Source: Parvularcula sp964219355
GTDB lineage: Bacteria; Pseudomonadota; Alphaproteobacteria; Caulobacterales; Parvularculaceae
Length of the DNA stretch: 64,000 bases
Assembly: GCA_964219355.1 (NCBI GenBank)
Contig: CAXPOZ010000002.1
Span: 62,001 to 126,000 of the forward strand
Direction: 5' to 3'
Of the stretch, positions 49,356 to 58,778 are shown one piece after another (position 1 is the stretch's first letter; each line of letters begins with the position of its first letter). The position numbers were made by a program, and so were the translations under genes. Under the pieces are notes generated by a model, which had not been told where the DNA came from, did no database searches, and saw nothing but the letters and a program-made list of their open reading frames with translations.

Positions 49356-50579
49356 ATGAGAAGATTTGCGATGACTGGCCTGACCGCCTGCGTGTGTGCG
49401 CCGCTCCTTCTGGCTGCGGCATCCGCCGAACCGCTCAGCGGTGATGATCCGCGCATCATCGCTTTTGAGACCCGCCTTATGGATCGGGAGGCGCGCGGCA
49501 ATCCCGACGCGACGCGCCGCACGATTGAGGAGGCATTAGAAATCCATCATGTGCCCGGCGCGGCGGTTGCGATCATCGAGGACGGCGAGATCGTCTGGGC
49601 TAAGGGATACGGCACCAAGCTTGCGGGTGAGGACATGCCGATAGATGAAGACACGGTCTTCTCTGCGGGGTCCATTTCAAAAATGATCAATGCCGGGATC
49701 ATCCTGCGGATGGTTGATGAAGGGCTGCTCGATCTTGACCGGGACGTGAATGACTACGTCACCTCATGGAAGGTCGAGGACAGCGCGTTCACGGCGGAGA
49801 AGAAAGTCACCTTGCGGATGATCCTGTCGCATACGGCGGGGTTCAGCATCCATGGCTTCCCGGATTTCGAGCCGGGTGAGGATCTGCCGACCGCGCTCCA
49901 GACCCTCAATGGCGAGCGGCCTGCAAAGCAGGGGCCGGTAAGGCTCATCTTCACGCCGGGGGAGCGGATGCAATATTCCGGAGGCGGAATCACGGTCAGC
50001 CAGGTCCTGATCGAGGATGTGACGGGGCTCTCCTATCCCGAAGCTGCCCGCAAATATGTGCTCGACCCCCTTGGTATGACACGCAGTACGTTCGTCAATC
50101 CGCTGCCTGCGAGCCATGGCAATATCGCGCGGGCGCATGATCGCTATGGCGTCCCTGCCGCTTTGCCGCGTGGCTGGGAGGCGATGCCGGAGCTGGCGGC
50201 TTCCGGCCTCTGGACGAGTGCGGAGGATATGGCGCGCTTCATCATCGCGCTTGAGGAAAGCGCCAATGGAGAGGGCGATTTTCTCTCAACCGACCTTGCG
50301 AGAGATATGATGACCCGCGTGCCGATGAGTTGGCATGGGCTGGGGCCGCGTCTTAATGGAGAAGGGGAGACGCGCGTCTTCCACCATGGTGGGGCGAACA
50401 CCAGCTATCGTGCGCATATGGAAGGGCACCTTGCCAGCGGGGACGGCATTATCATCCTGACCAACAGCACCAATGGCCGAGCAGTTTGGCGGGAGATCCG
50501 CAAATCGGCGGAAGAAGCTTTTGGCTGGCCGGTCACCGCAGAGGCCGGGTTCGAAGAGCCGTCCTTTGACGGCCAATGA
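49356..50579 (+). CDS. serine hydrolase, beta-lactamase class C/DD-peptidase family
   Basis: A 407-residue exported enzyme with a signal peptide ending ASAEP. Motif 1 is SISK in FSAGSISKMINAG (about residue 107), motif 2 YSG in MQYSGGGITVSQVL, and motif 3 HGG in FHHGGANTSYRAH. ATG 49356 has GGGAGGAAGTG before it. It is only distantly similar to the serine hydrolase at 46817, so the two are not a recent duplication. An ACTAA-N4-TTAGT operator pair stands directly upstream. The substrate (peptidoglycan, peptide or ester) is open. Confidence 0.88.
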   Translation: MRRFAMTGLTACVCAPLLLAAASAEPLSGDDPRIIAFETRLMDREARGNPDATRRTIEEALEIHHVPGAAVAIIEDGEIVWAKGYGTKLAGEDMPIDEDTVFSAGSISKMINAGIILRMVDEGLLDLDRDVNDYVTSWKVEDSAFTAEKKVTLRMILSHTAGFSIHGFPDFEPGEDLPTALQTLNGERPAKQGPVRLIFTPGERMQYSGGGITVSQVLIEDVTGLSYPEAARKYVLDPLGMTRSTFVNPLPASHGNIARAHDRYGVPAALPRGWEAMPELAASGLWTSAEDMARFIIALEESANGEGDFLSTDLARDMMTRVPMSWHGLGPRLNGEGETRVFHHGGANTSYRAHMEGHLASGDGIIILTNSTNGRAVWREIRKSAEEAFGWPVTAEAGFEEPSFDGQ

Positions 50580-50582
50580 GCC

Positions 50583-50738
50583 TCAGCGTTTCTTGGTGTT
50601 CTTTGCAAGGAGGCTCGTGCGCATGGCGGCGCGAGCCCGCTTGATCGGGTCGGCAGCGTTTGCCTCATCCTTGGTCTCGCCGACCTGACGCGCACGGGCC
50701 ATTAATTGCGAGGATTGCAGCCGCGATTTTCCATACAT
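50583..50738 (-). CDS. hypothetical basic small protein, 51 residues
   Basis: A short ORF with a clear ribosome site (AAGGAG, 9 nt before ATG 50738). The product is basic and helical (MYGKSRLQSSQLMARARQVG, ADPIKRARAAMRTSLLAKNTKKR). It is convergent with the serine hydrolase, whose stop is 3 bp away. No family recognised. The good start signal is the main reason to call it. Confidence 0.55.
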   Translation of the reverse strand: MYGKSRLQSSQLMARARQVGETKDEANAADPIKRARAAMRTSLLAKNTKKR

Positions 50739-50839
50739 GGTTAACAGCTCCTTACCGGGATTAATATCCGGGTAAGCAATCACCGTGCCAGTTATGGAAG
50801 TGGCAGACGCGACCTGAGGTCTGCGTCGCTATCCAACCT

Positions 50840-53248
50840 TCAGCCCTGAATAGCCTTGGTCGAAGGCAGCTCTTCTGCGGGAATCGACGCGAATTTGGCG
50901 AGGGCAGCCTTCAGCTCCGGCTGACGCAAGGGCTTGGGCACAAACCCGTCCATGCCTGCATGGAAGCAGGCTTTTTTATCACCATCCAGCACATGGGCCG
51001 TCACCCCGATGATAGGAGTCGGGGTCCGTCCCGATTGTTTCTCATAGGACCGGATACGGCGTGTGGCCTCATGGCCATCCATCACCGGCATCGAAACATC
51101 CATCAGGACAACGTCAAATTTGCCTTGTTTATAGAGTTCGACAGCGACTTCGCCGTTCTCTGCCGTGACGATGCTGTATTCATCCGTTCCCAGCATAGCG
51201 GTCGTCACCATCCGGTTGACGACATTGTCTTCAGCCAGAAGCAATCTCTTCGTAGGCGGAATAGATTGAATTGTCTGTCCGCTATCGACAGAAGGGGCGA
51301 CGGGTATCTGCATGGACTTCCGGTTTGCAGAGCCCAGTGAGACTTCAGCAAGAGCATCCATCAATTGAGAAGGCCGGACAGGCTTCATCAGCTTTGCGTC
51401 ATATTCGCCCTGAAGGCCCATATGCTGACCGTTCAGCACATCGACGGAAGAGAGCAGGATGACGGGAAGGGTGGCCCATTCTGCATGTCCCTGCAGTCCT
51501 GCAACAAGTTCATCGCCGCATTCTCCGGGCATATGATAATCCGTAATCAGGACGGTTGGGGGTTTACCGGCCCGTGACATGGAAGCAATCATCTCACGTG
51601 CTTCAGGCGCCGAATTGGTCAAGACCGCTTCGATACCCCAGGCATTCATATGCTCGGCCAGGATCTGCCGGTTCACTTCATTGTCATCGACGATCAGTAC
51701 CCGCAGGTTCTCAAGATTTGCTGCGATTTCCTGTGCCGATGCCGCGTGTTCTGCCTGCATCTCAAGCGTGATGATAAAAGTGGAGCCTTCATTCGGGACG
51801 CTCTTCACTTCGATGTCGCCACCCATCAGGTGAACGATCTCGCGAGAGATGGCGAGGCCAAGTCCCGTCCCCTCGAATTTGCGGGCGCGGGATGTATCGG
51901 CCTGTTCAAATTTTTCAAAGATCGCTTTCAGGTGCTCTTCAGCGATGCCGATGCCCGTGTCTTCGATGGAGATGGTGAAGCGGGTACTCTCGCCGGCCTC
52001 TTCGCCACTGATATTGATGTAGACATGCCCCTTCTCGGTGAATTTGAGGGCATTACCGACAATATTGTTCAGGACCTGACGCATGCGGGACTCATCGCCC
52101 TGAACAAGCGCCGGCAGGTCCGGCTGATAGCGGAAGATGACCTCTATATCCTTGGCCAGAGCCTGTGCCTGCATCAGGGAGGCAACGTCACTGACCAATG
52201 AACGCAGATTAAACCGCGCATCGGAGAGCCGCATCTTGCCCGATTCAAGCTTGGAGAAGTCGAGAATGTCGTTGAGGACCGACAAAAGGCCATTGCCTGA
52301 AGACAGGATCACCTGCGCAAAACCGCGCTGGCGTTCGTCAAGCTCAGTCCCCAGAAGAATATCGGTCATCCCGATAATACCGTTCATGGGGGTGCGAATT
52401 TCATGGCTCATATTGGCAAGGAAATCCGACTTCGCGCGGTTTGAGGCTTCGGCGGCTTTCAGCGCCTGTTCGAGCTCGACCGTCAGATTGCGAAGGTGAT
52501 CGGCTTCAATGGCCTTTTGCCGCGTGACGTGGTTGCCGTAACCAAGAATGCCGATGCCCGAGAGAGCCAGCATGATCGAGACACTGACGACAATCGTCAC
52601 CAGGCCTTCATGTTGAATGAGGTGTACACCCGATTGCGCTTCGGTGGGGATAATCGAAAATCCAGTCATACCCGTAAAGTGCAAGCCGCAAACGGACAGG
52701 ATCAGGAATAGGCTGACAAAAACCTGACGCATGGCTGGCATCGGGCGCTGGAGCATTGAAAAGGCCAGCGTTGAAAAAGCGAGTCCCGTCACGACGGACA
52801 TGACAATGTAGGGTGTATTCCAGACAATCAGAGCTGAAGCGCCATAGGCTGCCATACCCAGATAATGCAGTGTACAGATGCTTGCTCCATAGAGCAGTCC
52901 GCCTGTGATCAATTTGAGGCGCGGGGGCAGGAAAATGAGGGCAAGGAACGAGAACCCAAATCCGATCATGCCCGCGACAAAGGAGGCGACGGTCAACAAT
53001 GTGCTGAGGCCCGCAAATTGCGGTGTCTCATAGGCCAGCATGGCAATGAAATGGGTCGCCCAGATCCCGGCGCCGCTGGTGAAAGCTCCAAGTCCGGCAG
53101 CTATCAATCGGCGAGACTGTTTTCGGGAAAAACTGGCGCGGGAGGCACAAACCGCGGCGAGTGCGCAAGTGACGACACAGACAAAGGCTGCCACGATCAC
53201 GAGTCGTAAATCGTGCTCGGTGATCACACAGCTTAAAACTGACAGCAT
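50840..53248 (-). CDS. hybrid sensor histidine kinase with MHYT sensor and two receiver domains
   Basis: An 802-residue protein. Residues 1-240 form a seven-helix MHYT domain with the repeats ATHFIAMLAY, LHYLGMAAYG and LHFTGMTGF, thought to bind a metal and sense O2, CO or NO. The HisKA has FLANMSHEIRTPMNGIIGMTDIL (His about 282), and the HATPase_c has NIVGNALKFTEKG, DTGIGIAEEHL and GTGLGLAISREIVHLMGG. Receiver 1 has VLIVDDNEVNRQIL and phospho-Asp in ITDYHMPG (about 568). Receiver 2 has LLLAEDNVVNRMV and VVLMDVSMPVMDGHEATRRI (about 716). It is stand-alone; the output partner is unknown. Confidence 0.95.
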   Translation of the reverse strand: MLSVLSCVITEHDLRLVIVAAFVCVVTCALAAVCASRASFSRKQSRRLIAAGLGAFTSGAGIWATHFIAMLAYETPQFAGLSTLLTVASFVAGMIGFGFSFLALIFLPPRLKLITGGLLYGASICTLHYLGMAAYGASALIVWNTPYIVMSVVTGLAFSTLAFSMLQRPMPAMRQVFVSLFLILSVCGLHFTGMTGFSIIPTEAQSGVHLIQHEGLVTIVVSVSIMLALSGIGILGYGNHVTRQKAIEADHLRNLTVELEQALKAAEASNRAKSDFLANMSHEIRTPMNGIIGMTDILLGTELDERQRGFAQVILSSGNGLLSVLNDILDFSKLESGKMRLSDARFNLRSLVSDVASLMQAQALAKDIEVIFRYQPDLPALVQGDESRMRQVLNNIVGNALKFTEKGHVYINISGEEAGESTRFTISIEDTGIGIAEEHLKAIFEKFEQADTSRARKFEGTGLGLAISREIVHLMGGDIEVKSVPNEGSTFIITLEMQAEHAASAQEIAANLENLRVLIVDDNEVNRQILAEHMNAWGIEAVLTNSAPEAREMIASMSRAGKPPTVLITDYHMPGECGDELVAGLQGHAEWATLPVILLSSVDVLNGQHMGLQGEYDAKLMKPVRPSQLMDALAEVSLGSANRKSMQIPVAPSVDSGQTIQSIPPTKRLLLAEDNVVNRMVTTAMLGTDEYSIVTAENGEVAVELYKQGKFDVVLMDVSMPVMDGHEATRRIRSYEKQSGRTPTPIIGVTAHVLDGDKKACFHAGMDGFVPKPLRQPELKAALAKFASIPAEELPSTKAIQG

Positions 53249-53437
53249 ATTCTGGTCTCTCTACGTCGCCCAACGGGCTGGCCCAGCGCTATACAAACAA
53301 AATCAAGGTGTCTGTCAGGTTAAGGAAGACGCATTTTCTTGCTCATCAATGGCGTTCGCGGTTGCAGAAATGCCTATTTCATTGGCATGATCGGTCATGA
53401 ACCTGGTGATCAGGCCCCCAACAGAAGGAGACCGCCC

Positions 53438-55099
53438 ATGTCCGTGACTGAACCTGATCCGCATCCACAGGAACGATCACAGCGCGGTTTTCTAGGCTGG
53501 GTTGAAAAGACCGGGAATGCACTGCCTGATCCGGCCTTTCTTTTTCTCTATCTGATTGGATTTCTGGTCATCATTTCGATCATTTCCGGGCTGTTCAATC
53601 TGTCCGAGACGCTCTCGACACAAATCCTCTCAGGGATGCCGGACAGCCAGAAGGCACGCTTCGGTATCGGTGAGGACGGAGTGATTTCGGCCAAGATGCT
53701 GATCTCGCCGGAGAACCTGCAAAAGCTCTTTGTGCAGATGCCGGAGACCTTCGCGCATTTCCATCCGCTAGGGCTCGTCCTCACCGTGATGCTGGGCGCC
53801 GGGGTGGCCGAGCGGGCAGGGCTCTTTGGAACGGCCATGCGGGCCGCTGTCGGGGATGCACCGAAATTCCTCCTGACCCCGATGATTGCGCTGATAGCGA
53901 TGCTCGGGAACCTTGCGGCGGACGCGGCATACGTGGTCCTCATCCCGCTTGCTGGTATCGTCTTTGCCGCCGTGGGGCGTCACCCCGTTGCGGGGATCGC
54001 TGCGGCCTTTGCCGGGGTTTCGGGCGGGTTTTCCGCGAACCTCGTCATGGGGCAGCTCGATGCTCTTCTCCTTGGCATTACGTCAGAGGCGGCGGGTATT
54101 TTGGTTGAGGACTTCCCGACCAATATTGCCGGCAACTGGTATTTCATTGCAGGCATGACCTTCATCTTCCTGCCGGTCATTTGGTTCGTCACCGACGTGA
54201 TCATCGAGCCGCGCCTGGGCAAATGGAAAGCCTCCATGGCTGGTGAAGATGTTCCGATGGATGACGTCAAACGCGAGCTTACACCGGGAGAGAAAAAAGG
54301 CCTTGGCCGCGCAGGGCTCGGTCTTTTGGCCGTTCTGATCTTCTGGGCGTTCATGACGCTTGGGCCGGGGACCCCGCTGATGAATGAAGCGGCGTGTCCG
54401 GATGAAGCACTCGCCGCCGGGGACTGCTCCTTCCAGGCGCGATTAACGCCGTTCTATACCTCCCTCGTCGCCGGGTTCTTCGTCCTCTTCTTTGTGACCG
54501 CCTGGCTTTATGGCGCGGCGGCAGGCACGGTGAAGGACCATCGCGACATCGTCGACATGATGACCGGCGCGATGAAGGACATGGGCTACTACCTCGTCCT
54601 CGCCTTCATGGCCGCGCATTTCGTCGCCATGTTCAACTGGTCCAATCTGGGGCTGATCTTCGCGGTGACGGGCGCCAACGCCATTCAGGAATCGGCATTG
54701 CCGATCTGGGGCATCCTCGTTGTCGTGATCCTCTTTGCGGCGGTGCTGAACCTCTTCGTTGGGTCGGCCAGTGCGAAATGGGCGTTCCTTGCCCCTGTCG
54801 TGGTCCCGATGCTGATGATCCTCGGTGTCTCTCCTGAAATGGCGACCGCTGCCTATCGGGTGGGGGATGGCGCCACCAACATCATCACGCCGCTGATGGT
54901 CTATTTCCCGCTGATCCTGACTTTCGCAAAGAGATGGGACCGCAGTTTCGGGCTCGGGTCATTAACGGCAATGATGCTGCCTTACTCCATCTTCCTTCTG
55001 ATCTCAGGGCTCGCCATGACGATCTTCTGGGTGCAGATGGACTGGCCGCTCGGCGGCGGCATCACGGTTGAATACACCCTGCCGGGCGTTGGGGAGTAG
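53438..55099 (+). CDS. AbgT family transporter
   Basis: A 553-residue, roughly 12-helix inner-membrane protein. Blocks RGFLGWVEKTGNALPDPAFLFLYL, FHPLGLVLTVMLGAGVAERAGLFGTAMRA, AFAGVSGGFSANLVMGQLDALL, FVGSASAKWAFLAPVVVPML and AAYRVGDGATNIITPLMVYFPLIL are diagnostic of AbgT. The family takes up p-aminobenzoyl-glutamate, or exports sulfonamides and related compounds. ATG 53438 follows AGAAGGAG; the longer frame begins before this site. No abgAB hydrolase genes are adjacent. A 12-bp hairpin follows the stop. Confidence 0.94.
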   Translation: MSVTEPDPHPQERSQRGFLGWVEKTGNALPDPAFLFLYLIGFLVIISIISGLFNLSETLSTQILSGMPDSQKARFGIGEDGVISAKMLISPENLQKLFVQMPETFAHFHPLGLVLTVMLGAGVAERAGLFGTAMRAAVGDAPKFLLTPMIALIAMLGNLAADAAYVVLIPLAGIVFAAVGRHPVAGIAAAFAGVSGGFSANLVMGQLDALLLGITSEAAGILVEDFPTNIAGNWYFIAGMTFIFLPVIWFVTDVIIEPRLGKWKASMAGEDVPMDDVKRELTPGEKKGLGRAGLGLLAVLIFWAFMTLGPGTPLMNEAACPDEALAAGDCSFQARLTPFYTSLVAGFFVLFFVTAWLYGAAAGTVKDHRDIVDMMTGAMKDMGYYLVLAFMAAHFVAMFNWSNLGLIFAVTGANAIQESALPIWGILVVVILFAAVLNLFVGSASAKWAFLAPVVVPMLMILGVSPEMATAAYRVGDGATNIITPLMVYFPLILTFAKRWDRSFGLGSLTAMMLPYSIFLLISGLAMTIFWVQMDWPLGGGITVEYTLPGVGE

Positions 55100-55120
55100 A
55101 AATCTAAGTGAGAAATGTAG

Positions 55121-55147
55121 GGCGGTAATGGCCTAGCCATTGCCGCC
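55121..55147. repeat. GGCGGTAATGGC hairpin after the AbgT gene
   Basis: A 12-bp stem (GGCGGTAATGGC / GCCATTGCCGCC, one G-T wobble) with a 3-nt loop, 22 bp past the AbgT stop. No T-run follows. It has the same GTAGGGCGG lead-in as the hairpin at 3852, so the two may belong to one dispersed repeat family. The rest of 55100-55338 holds nothing else recognised and becomes AT-rich towards the next gene. Confidence 0.45.
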
Positions 55148-55338
55148 TTCGGTTCTCTTGGTTGGGAAGAGGACGTCGGCTGTCGCTGGCGCGATAACCA
55201 ACCGAGGATGTCTGCCCGTTATACTAGAATCTAACCTCGTAACGGGTAGTCATGGTTGTCGCATCGAGCCCTTTGATGTATACTTCACTACATGCGTATT
55301 ATTCATCTGCCGAATTTGCGGTAATTTGAGAGGCAAGA

Positions 55339-56133
55339 ATGCGGCTGAAAAATTTTCTCTACATGATAGCTGGGGCGTTGTTGAGTGTTAGTATTGCTTT
55401 TGGCCAAAATAATGAGGCGTATAGCGATAGCGAAGTTCTTAGCCTGCATTATAAGCTTGGATTAGGTGAAGCAATTGTTCTGGAAGGTGATTTTACCGCA
55501 GTATCTGGAGAGACGGTTGTTCTGCAAAGTCTCGAAGGACAGCTTGTACGTTTGGAACTGGATTTGGTGCCTGATCTTTCCGAACAGACAAATCTTCTTC
55601 CAAGACAAGTAGATATGCTTGAGTCTGAACAAGTTTATCCTGTAACGGCACGCATATATCTTCCCACAAACAATTCGACTGGTGATGTCTGGGAATTGGC
55701 CACTTCTGCGGTTGTGATTCCTCAGGCTGGAGAAACGGTAGTGGTTAGGGGGGAGGTTTCTCGCTTGCTCAGCAGGAACCAGGAAACAGGCGAATTGATT
55801 TCTAATTTTGAATTGGAACTCATTGTTCGGCCTCGAGTAATGCCAGCGCACGAGTTCGCGGAATTCATTACAAAAGGCTCTAAAAATAATTGCCCTCTTA
55901 TAGACTTAAAGACATCCGCCCTTAATTCTTCTAACAATAATTCCACTTTTACTTCGAATTTATTTGATCCCCCATGTGAAACACCACCATGCGATAACAT
56001 GTCATGTTGTCAGCTCAGTTGTCCCGGCGATGGGCTGTCTTGGCAATGCTGCAGTACTGGGCCAGTGACATGTTGTTGTCCAAATGAACCGGGTTGCTGC
56101 AGTGCAGGCGGGGGGGGCGGTCCCCCTCCCTAA
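55339..56133 (+). CDS. secreted protein with C-terminal granulin-like cysteine ladder
   Basis: A 264-residue protein, not a family I recognise. The signal peptide is residues 1-22 (LYMIAGALLSVSIAFGQ). A beta-rich middle (LGEAIVLEGDFTAVSGETVV, AVVIPQAGETVVVRGEVSRL) runs to about residue 170, an Asn/Ser/Thr-rich spacer (NSSNNNSTFTSNLF) to about 207, and then a 50-residue tail with 12 cysteines. The tail has CC-N12-CC-N6-CC(C)-N5-CC spacing and ends SAGGGGGPPP. The Cys-pair ladder resembles the granulin/epithelin fold. The gene is visibly AT-rich with codons unlike its neighbours, so recent transfer is likely. GAGAGGC precedes the ATG. Confidence 0.72.
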   Translation: MRLKNFLYMIAGALLSVSIAFGQNNEAYSDSEVLSLHYKLGLGEAIVLEGDFTAVSGETVVLQSLEGQLVRLELDLVPDLSEQTNLLPRQVDMLESEQVYPVTARIYLPTNNSTGDVWELATSAVVIPQAGETVVVRGEVSRLLSRNQETGELISNFELELIVRPRVMPAHEFAEFITKGSKNNCPLIDLKTSALNSSNNNSTFTSNLFDPPCETPPCDNMSCCQLSCPGDGLSWQCCSTGPVTCCCPNEPGCCSAGGGGGPPP

Positions 56134-56220
56134 TAAAAAAACATGTTTTGCCGGAATGGCCTTTTTAATAATTAGCCATTTCATTTAGTGCTGTTGGTCA
56201 TCACAGAAGCTATAGCTAAA

Positions 56221-57126
56221 TTAGCTCAGACCAATCTCTCTAAGGCGTTGCTCAAGGAAACCCTGCCCGGTGATGTCGGGATCTTCTGACCCATCGCGAA
56301 ATTGCGGCAGGCAGGAGAGCATCGCCTCGGGACGCGGATGCAGGAAGAACGGCATGGAATAGCGCACATCGCGGCTATTATCCGGGTTCACCACGCGATG
56401 GGTCGTGGCCGGAATATGGTTGTTGGTGATCCGCGCCAGCATGTCGCCCGCATCGGCGATAATCGCATCCGCTGGCGCTTCGATCGCCCGCCACTCACCG
56501 TCACGGCCAAGAAGCTCAAGTCCCGACGCGCTGGCCGAGACGAGGAGGGTGATGAGGTTGATATCCTCATGCGCCGCTGCGCGGATCGAGGCGGGGTCGG
56601 CATCCTCCGGGATTGCCGGGTAATGCAGGAGCCGCAGGATCGAATTGCCGCCGCCGGCCATATCATCAAAATACTCTTCAGGCAGATCAAGCGGCCCCGT
56701 CAGCGCCTGAAGGAGGAGGAGCCCCGTCTCATCAAGCGCATCATAAAGCCAGCCCACCTCGGCCCGGAAGGCAGCCGGGCGTTCCGGCCAGACATTGGGT
56801 TTGATCTCATCCCGGCCGACATGCCAGAATTCCTTGAGATCCGCCGCCTCAACGCCCTTGGCATGCTCACGGCCAAAAGGCGTAAAGCCGCGCTGGCCGT
56901 CCATGCCAATCATATAGTCGCGCTTTTCTTCCTCAGGCAGGGCGAAGAAGCCGGCGATGATGTCATAGGCATCATGAAGGCGCGACAGGTTGATGCCGTG
57001 ATCGATCAGGACGACAAAGCCGGTCTCGCGCAGGCTCGTGTAAAGATCATCGGCGAAGGCTTTGCGCTTTTCTTCTGTGCCAAGAAGGTAATCTGAAAGT
57101 TTCAGTTCGGCGACCGGTGATGTCAT
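56221..57126 (-). CDS. 2-oxoglutarate/Fe(II) oxygenase, isopenicillin N synthase-like
   Basis: A 301-residue enzyme of the IPNS/flavonoid dioxygenase family. The N-terminal DIOX_N part has DLYTSLRETGFVVLIDHGI and AGFFALPEEEKRDYM. The double-stranded beta-helix supplies the iron triad: His and Asp in AAHEDINLITLLVSA, then His in PATTHRVVNP, with the 2OG Arg in RYSMPFFLHP (RxS). Substrates of bacterial members are mostly unknown (plant hormone-like, amino acid or secondary metabolite). The start overlaps the M20 peptidase stop (ATGA), so the two are co-translated. Confidence 0.9.
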   Translation of the reverse strand: MTSPVAELKLSDYLLGTEEKRKAFADDLYTSLRETGFVVLIDHGINLSRLHDAYDIIAGFFALPEEEKRDYMIGMDGQRGFTPFGREHAKGVEAADLKEFWHVGRDEIKPNVWPERPAAFRAEVGWLYDALDETGLLLLQALTGPLDLPEEYFDDMAGGGNSILRLLHYPAIPEDADPASIRAAAHEDINLITLLVSASASGLELLGRDGEWRAIEAPADAIIADAGDMLARITNNHIPATTHRVVNPDNSRDVRYSMPFFLHPRPEAMLSCLPQFRDGSEDPDITGQGFLEQRLREIGLS

Positions 57127-58607
57127 TGGGCCTCATCCATAAGGAGTATGATCTGCGTATAGGCGCGGGCCATCCGCGCAAGGTTTTCGAGCGACACTTT
57201 CTCATTGGTCCCGTGAATGCCGCCGATCTCATCGGTATGAAGGAGCGCGGGCATATAGCGATAGACGTTCTCGCTGACACCATAAGAAAAACGCGCATCG
57301 GTTGCCCCGAGGACAAGGCCGGGCACGATCGGCGCGTCGAGGGAGACGCTGCTGCTGGCGGCAGCACTCAGCGCTGCGAAAGCTTGCGTCTCGGCGCTCG
57401 AGACCGGAGAGGGCTCGGAGGCAAAACCGTCAAGCGCGATGATCTCGACGCCGTCAATGTCGCGTGTGACCTTGCTGATATGATCGAGGACTTTCTCGAC
57501 GGAATCCGATGGGTGGATGCGGAAATTCACTGTCGCGGAGGCGCGCTGCGGCAGGACATTCTCCTTGGTCGACCCCTCCAGCATGGTCGGTGCGATGGTC
57601 GTGCGCACCAGCGCATCGGCGGTCGGCAGTTTGGCAAGTTCTTTCTCGACCTGACTGCCGAGTAGCCAGCGATTGGCCAGCGCCATACGGATGACGAAGG
57701 ACATGTTGGGCGCCATGCCGCGGAAGAAATCCTTCAGCGGCTGCTCATTGAGATGTGACGGGAACTGATTTTCCTCAAGCGCAACAAGCGCGCGGGAAAG
57801 GCGCACCACGGCATTGTCGCGCGGCGGGGTCGAGGAATGTCCGCCCTCGCCGGAGACCTGCAGCTCGACTGTGAGATAGCCTTTCTCTGCCACCCCGATG
57901 ATCGTCAACGGTCCGCCGGTCAGCGGCGCATTGGCCACCGTCACCATGCCCTCGTCGAGCACCATGTCGGCCGTCACGCCGCGCTCTTCGAGCAATGCGA
58001 AAGCCGATTTCGCGCCAACCCCTGCGACTTCCTCGTCATGCCCGAAGAGGAAATAGACGGTGCGCTTGGGCGCAAAACCTGATTGCGCGAGCCCTTCCGC
58101 GGCTTCCATCAGGGTGATGAGGCTCGCCTTGTCATCAAGCGCGCCGCGCCCGACGAGAATGCCGTCAATGATCTCCCCGGCAAAGGGCGGCGCGTCCCAG
58201 TCGCCTTCCGTTCCCGGACTGACCGGCACAACGTCCTGATGCGCCATCAGGATGATGGGATTGAGCGAGGGATCACTGCCCTCCCAACGGTAAAGGAGGG
58301 TGAGGCCTGCGATCTTCTCCAGCGTCATCGCCTCATGCGCGGTGGGGTAGGTCGCAGCCAGCCAGTCATGAAAATCAAGCCAGGGCTGCTCTTCGCCGGC
58401 TTCCGGGTCACCTGCCTTGCCGGTGACGGTCTGAAACCGGATCGCCTCGCCCAAATGCCGACCGATCACCTCACCGGACATGGCAGGGGCATCAGGCGCC
58501 TCAAGCCTGGGAGCGCTCTCACCTGACGGACCATAAGACAGTGTACGGCCGATAATGACGGCAATGAACAGGACGAGGACAGCCAGGCCAGATAATCGAA
58601 AGCGCAT
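57123..58607 (-). CDS. M20 family metallopeptidase (carboxypeptidase S/PM20D1-like)
   Basis: A 494-residue protein with an N-terminal membrane anchor (FRLSGLAVLVLFIAVIIG). Zinc-binding blocks are LMAHQDVVPV (His, Asp), GRGALDDKASLITLMEAAEG (second Asp), FLFGHDEEVAGVGAKS (catalytic Glu and ligand) and a C-terminal HTDEIGGIHGTNEKVSLENL (last His). The dimerisation domain is at about 225-365 (GEGGHSSTPPRDNAVVRLSRAL). This is the CPS1/PM20D1 branch, which cleaves or forms N-acyl or peptide amide bonds. It overlaps the 2OG oxygenase gene downstream. Confidence 0.92.
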   Translation of the reverse strand: MRFRLSGLAVLVLFIAVIIGRTLSYGPSGESAPRLEAPDAPAMSGEVIGRHLGEAIRFQTVTGKAGDPEAGEEQPWLDFHDWLAATYPTAHEAMTLEKIAGLTLLYRWEGSDPSLNPIILMAHQDVVPVSPGTEGDWDAPPFAGEIIDGILVGRGALDDKASLITLMEAAEGLAQSGFAPKRTVYFLFGHDEEVAGVGAKSAFALLEERGVTADMVLDEGMVTVANAPLTGGPLTIIGVAEKGYLTVELQVSGEGGHSSTPPRDNAVVRLSRALVALEENQFPSHLNEQPLKDFFRGMAPNMSFVIRMALANRWLLGSQVEKELAKLPTADALVRTTIAPTMLEGSTKENVLPQRASATVNFRIHPSDSVEKVLDHISKVTRDIDGVEIIALDGFASEPSPVSSAETQAFAALSAAASSSVSLDAPIVPGLVLGATDARFSYGVSENVYRYMPALLHTDEIGGIHGTNEKVSLENLARMARAYTQIILLMDEAQ

Positions 58608-58778
58608 GGATTCACATCAGATCTAAGAAACGATCTCCCCATTGCCGCTTACCCCGCCCCGGGTGTCACTCCAAGGGCAGGCACGGGTTTTCTTGTGTGC
58701 AGCGCAGCGGGCCATTGCGTTCCGCTCCGGCCTTCGGCAGAGCAGGATCAACAGGAAAACACTGGATGGAGGCCAACG

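Noticed and set aside
49208..49522. N-terminal extension of the MoxR ATPase
   Set aside because: The extra segment runs across the operator pair and the divergent gene start; family proteins begin near the ATG at 49207.
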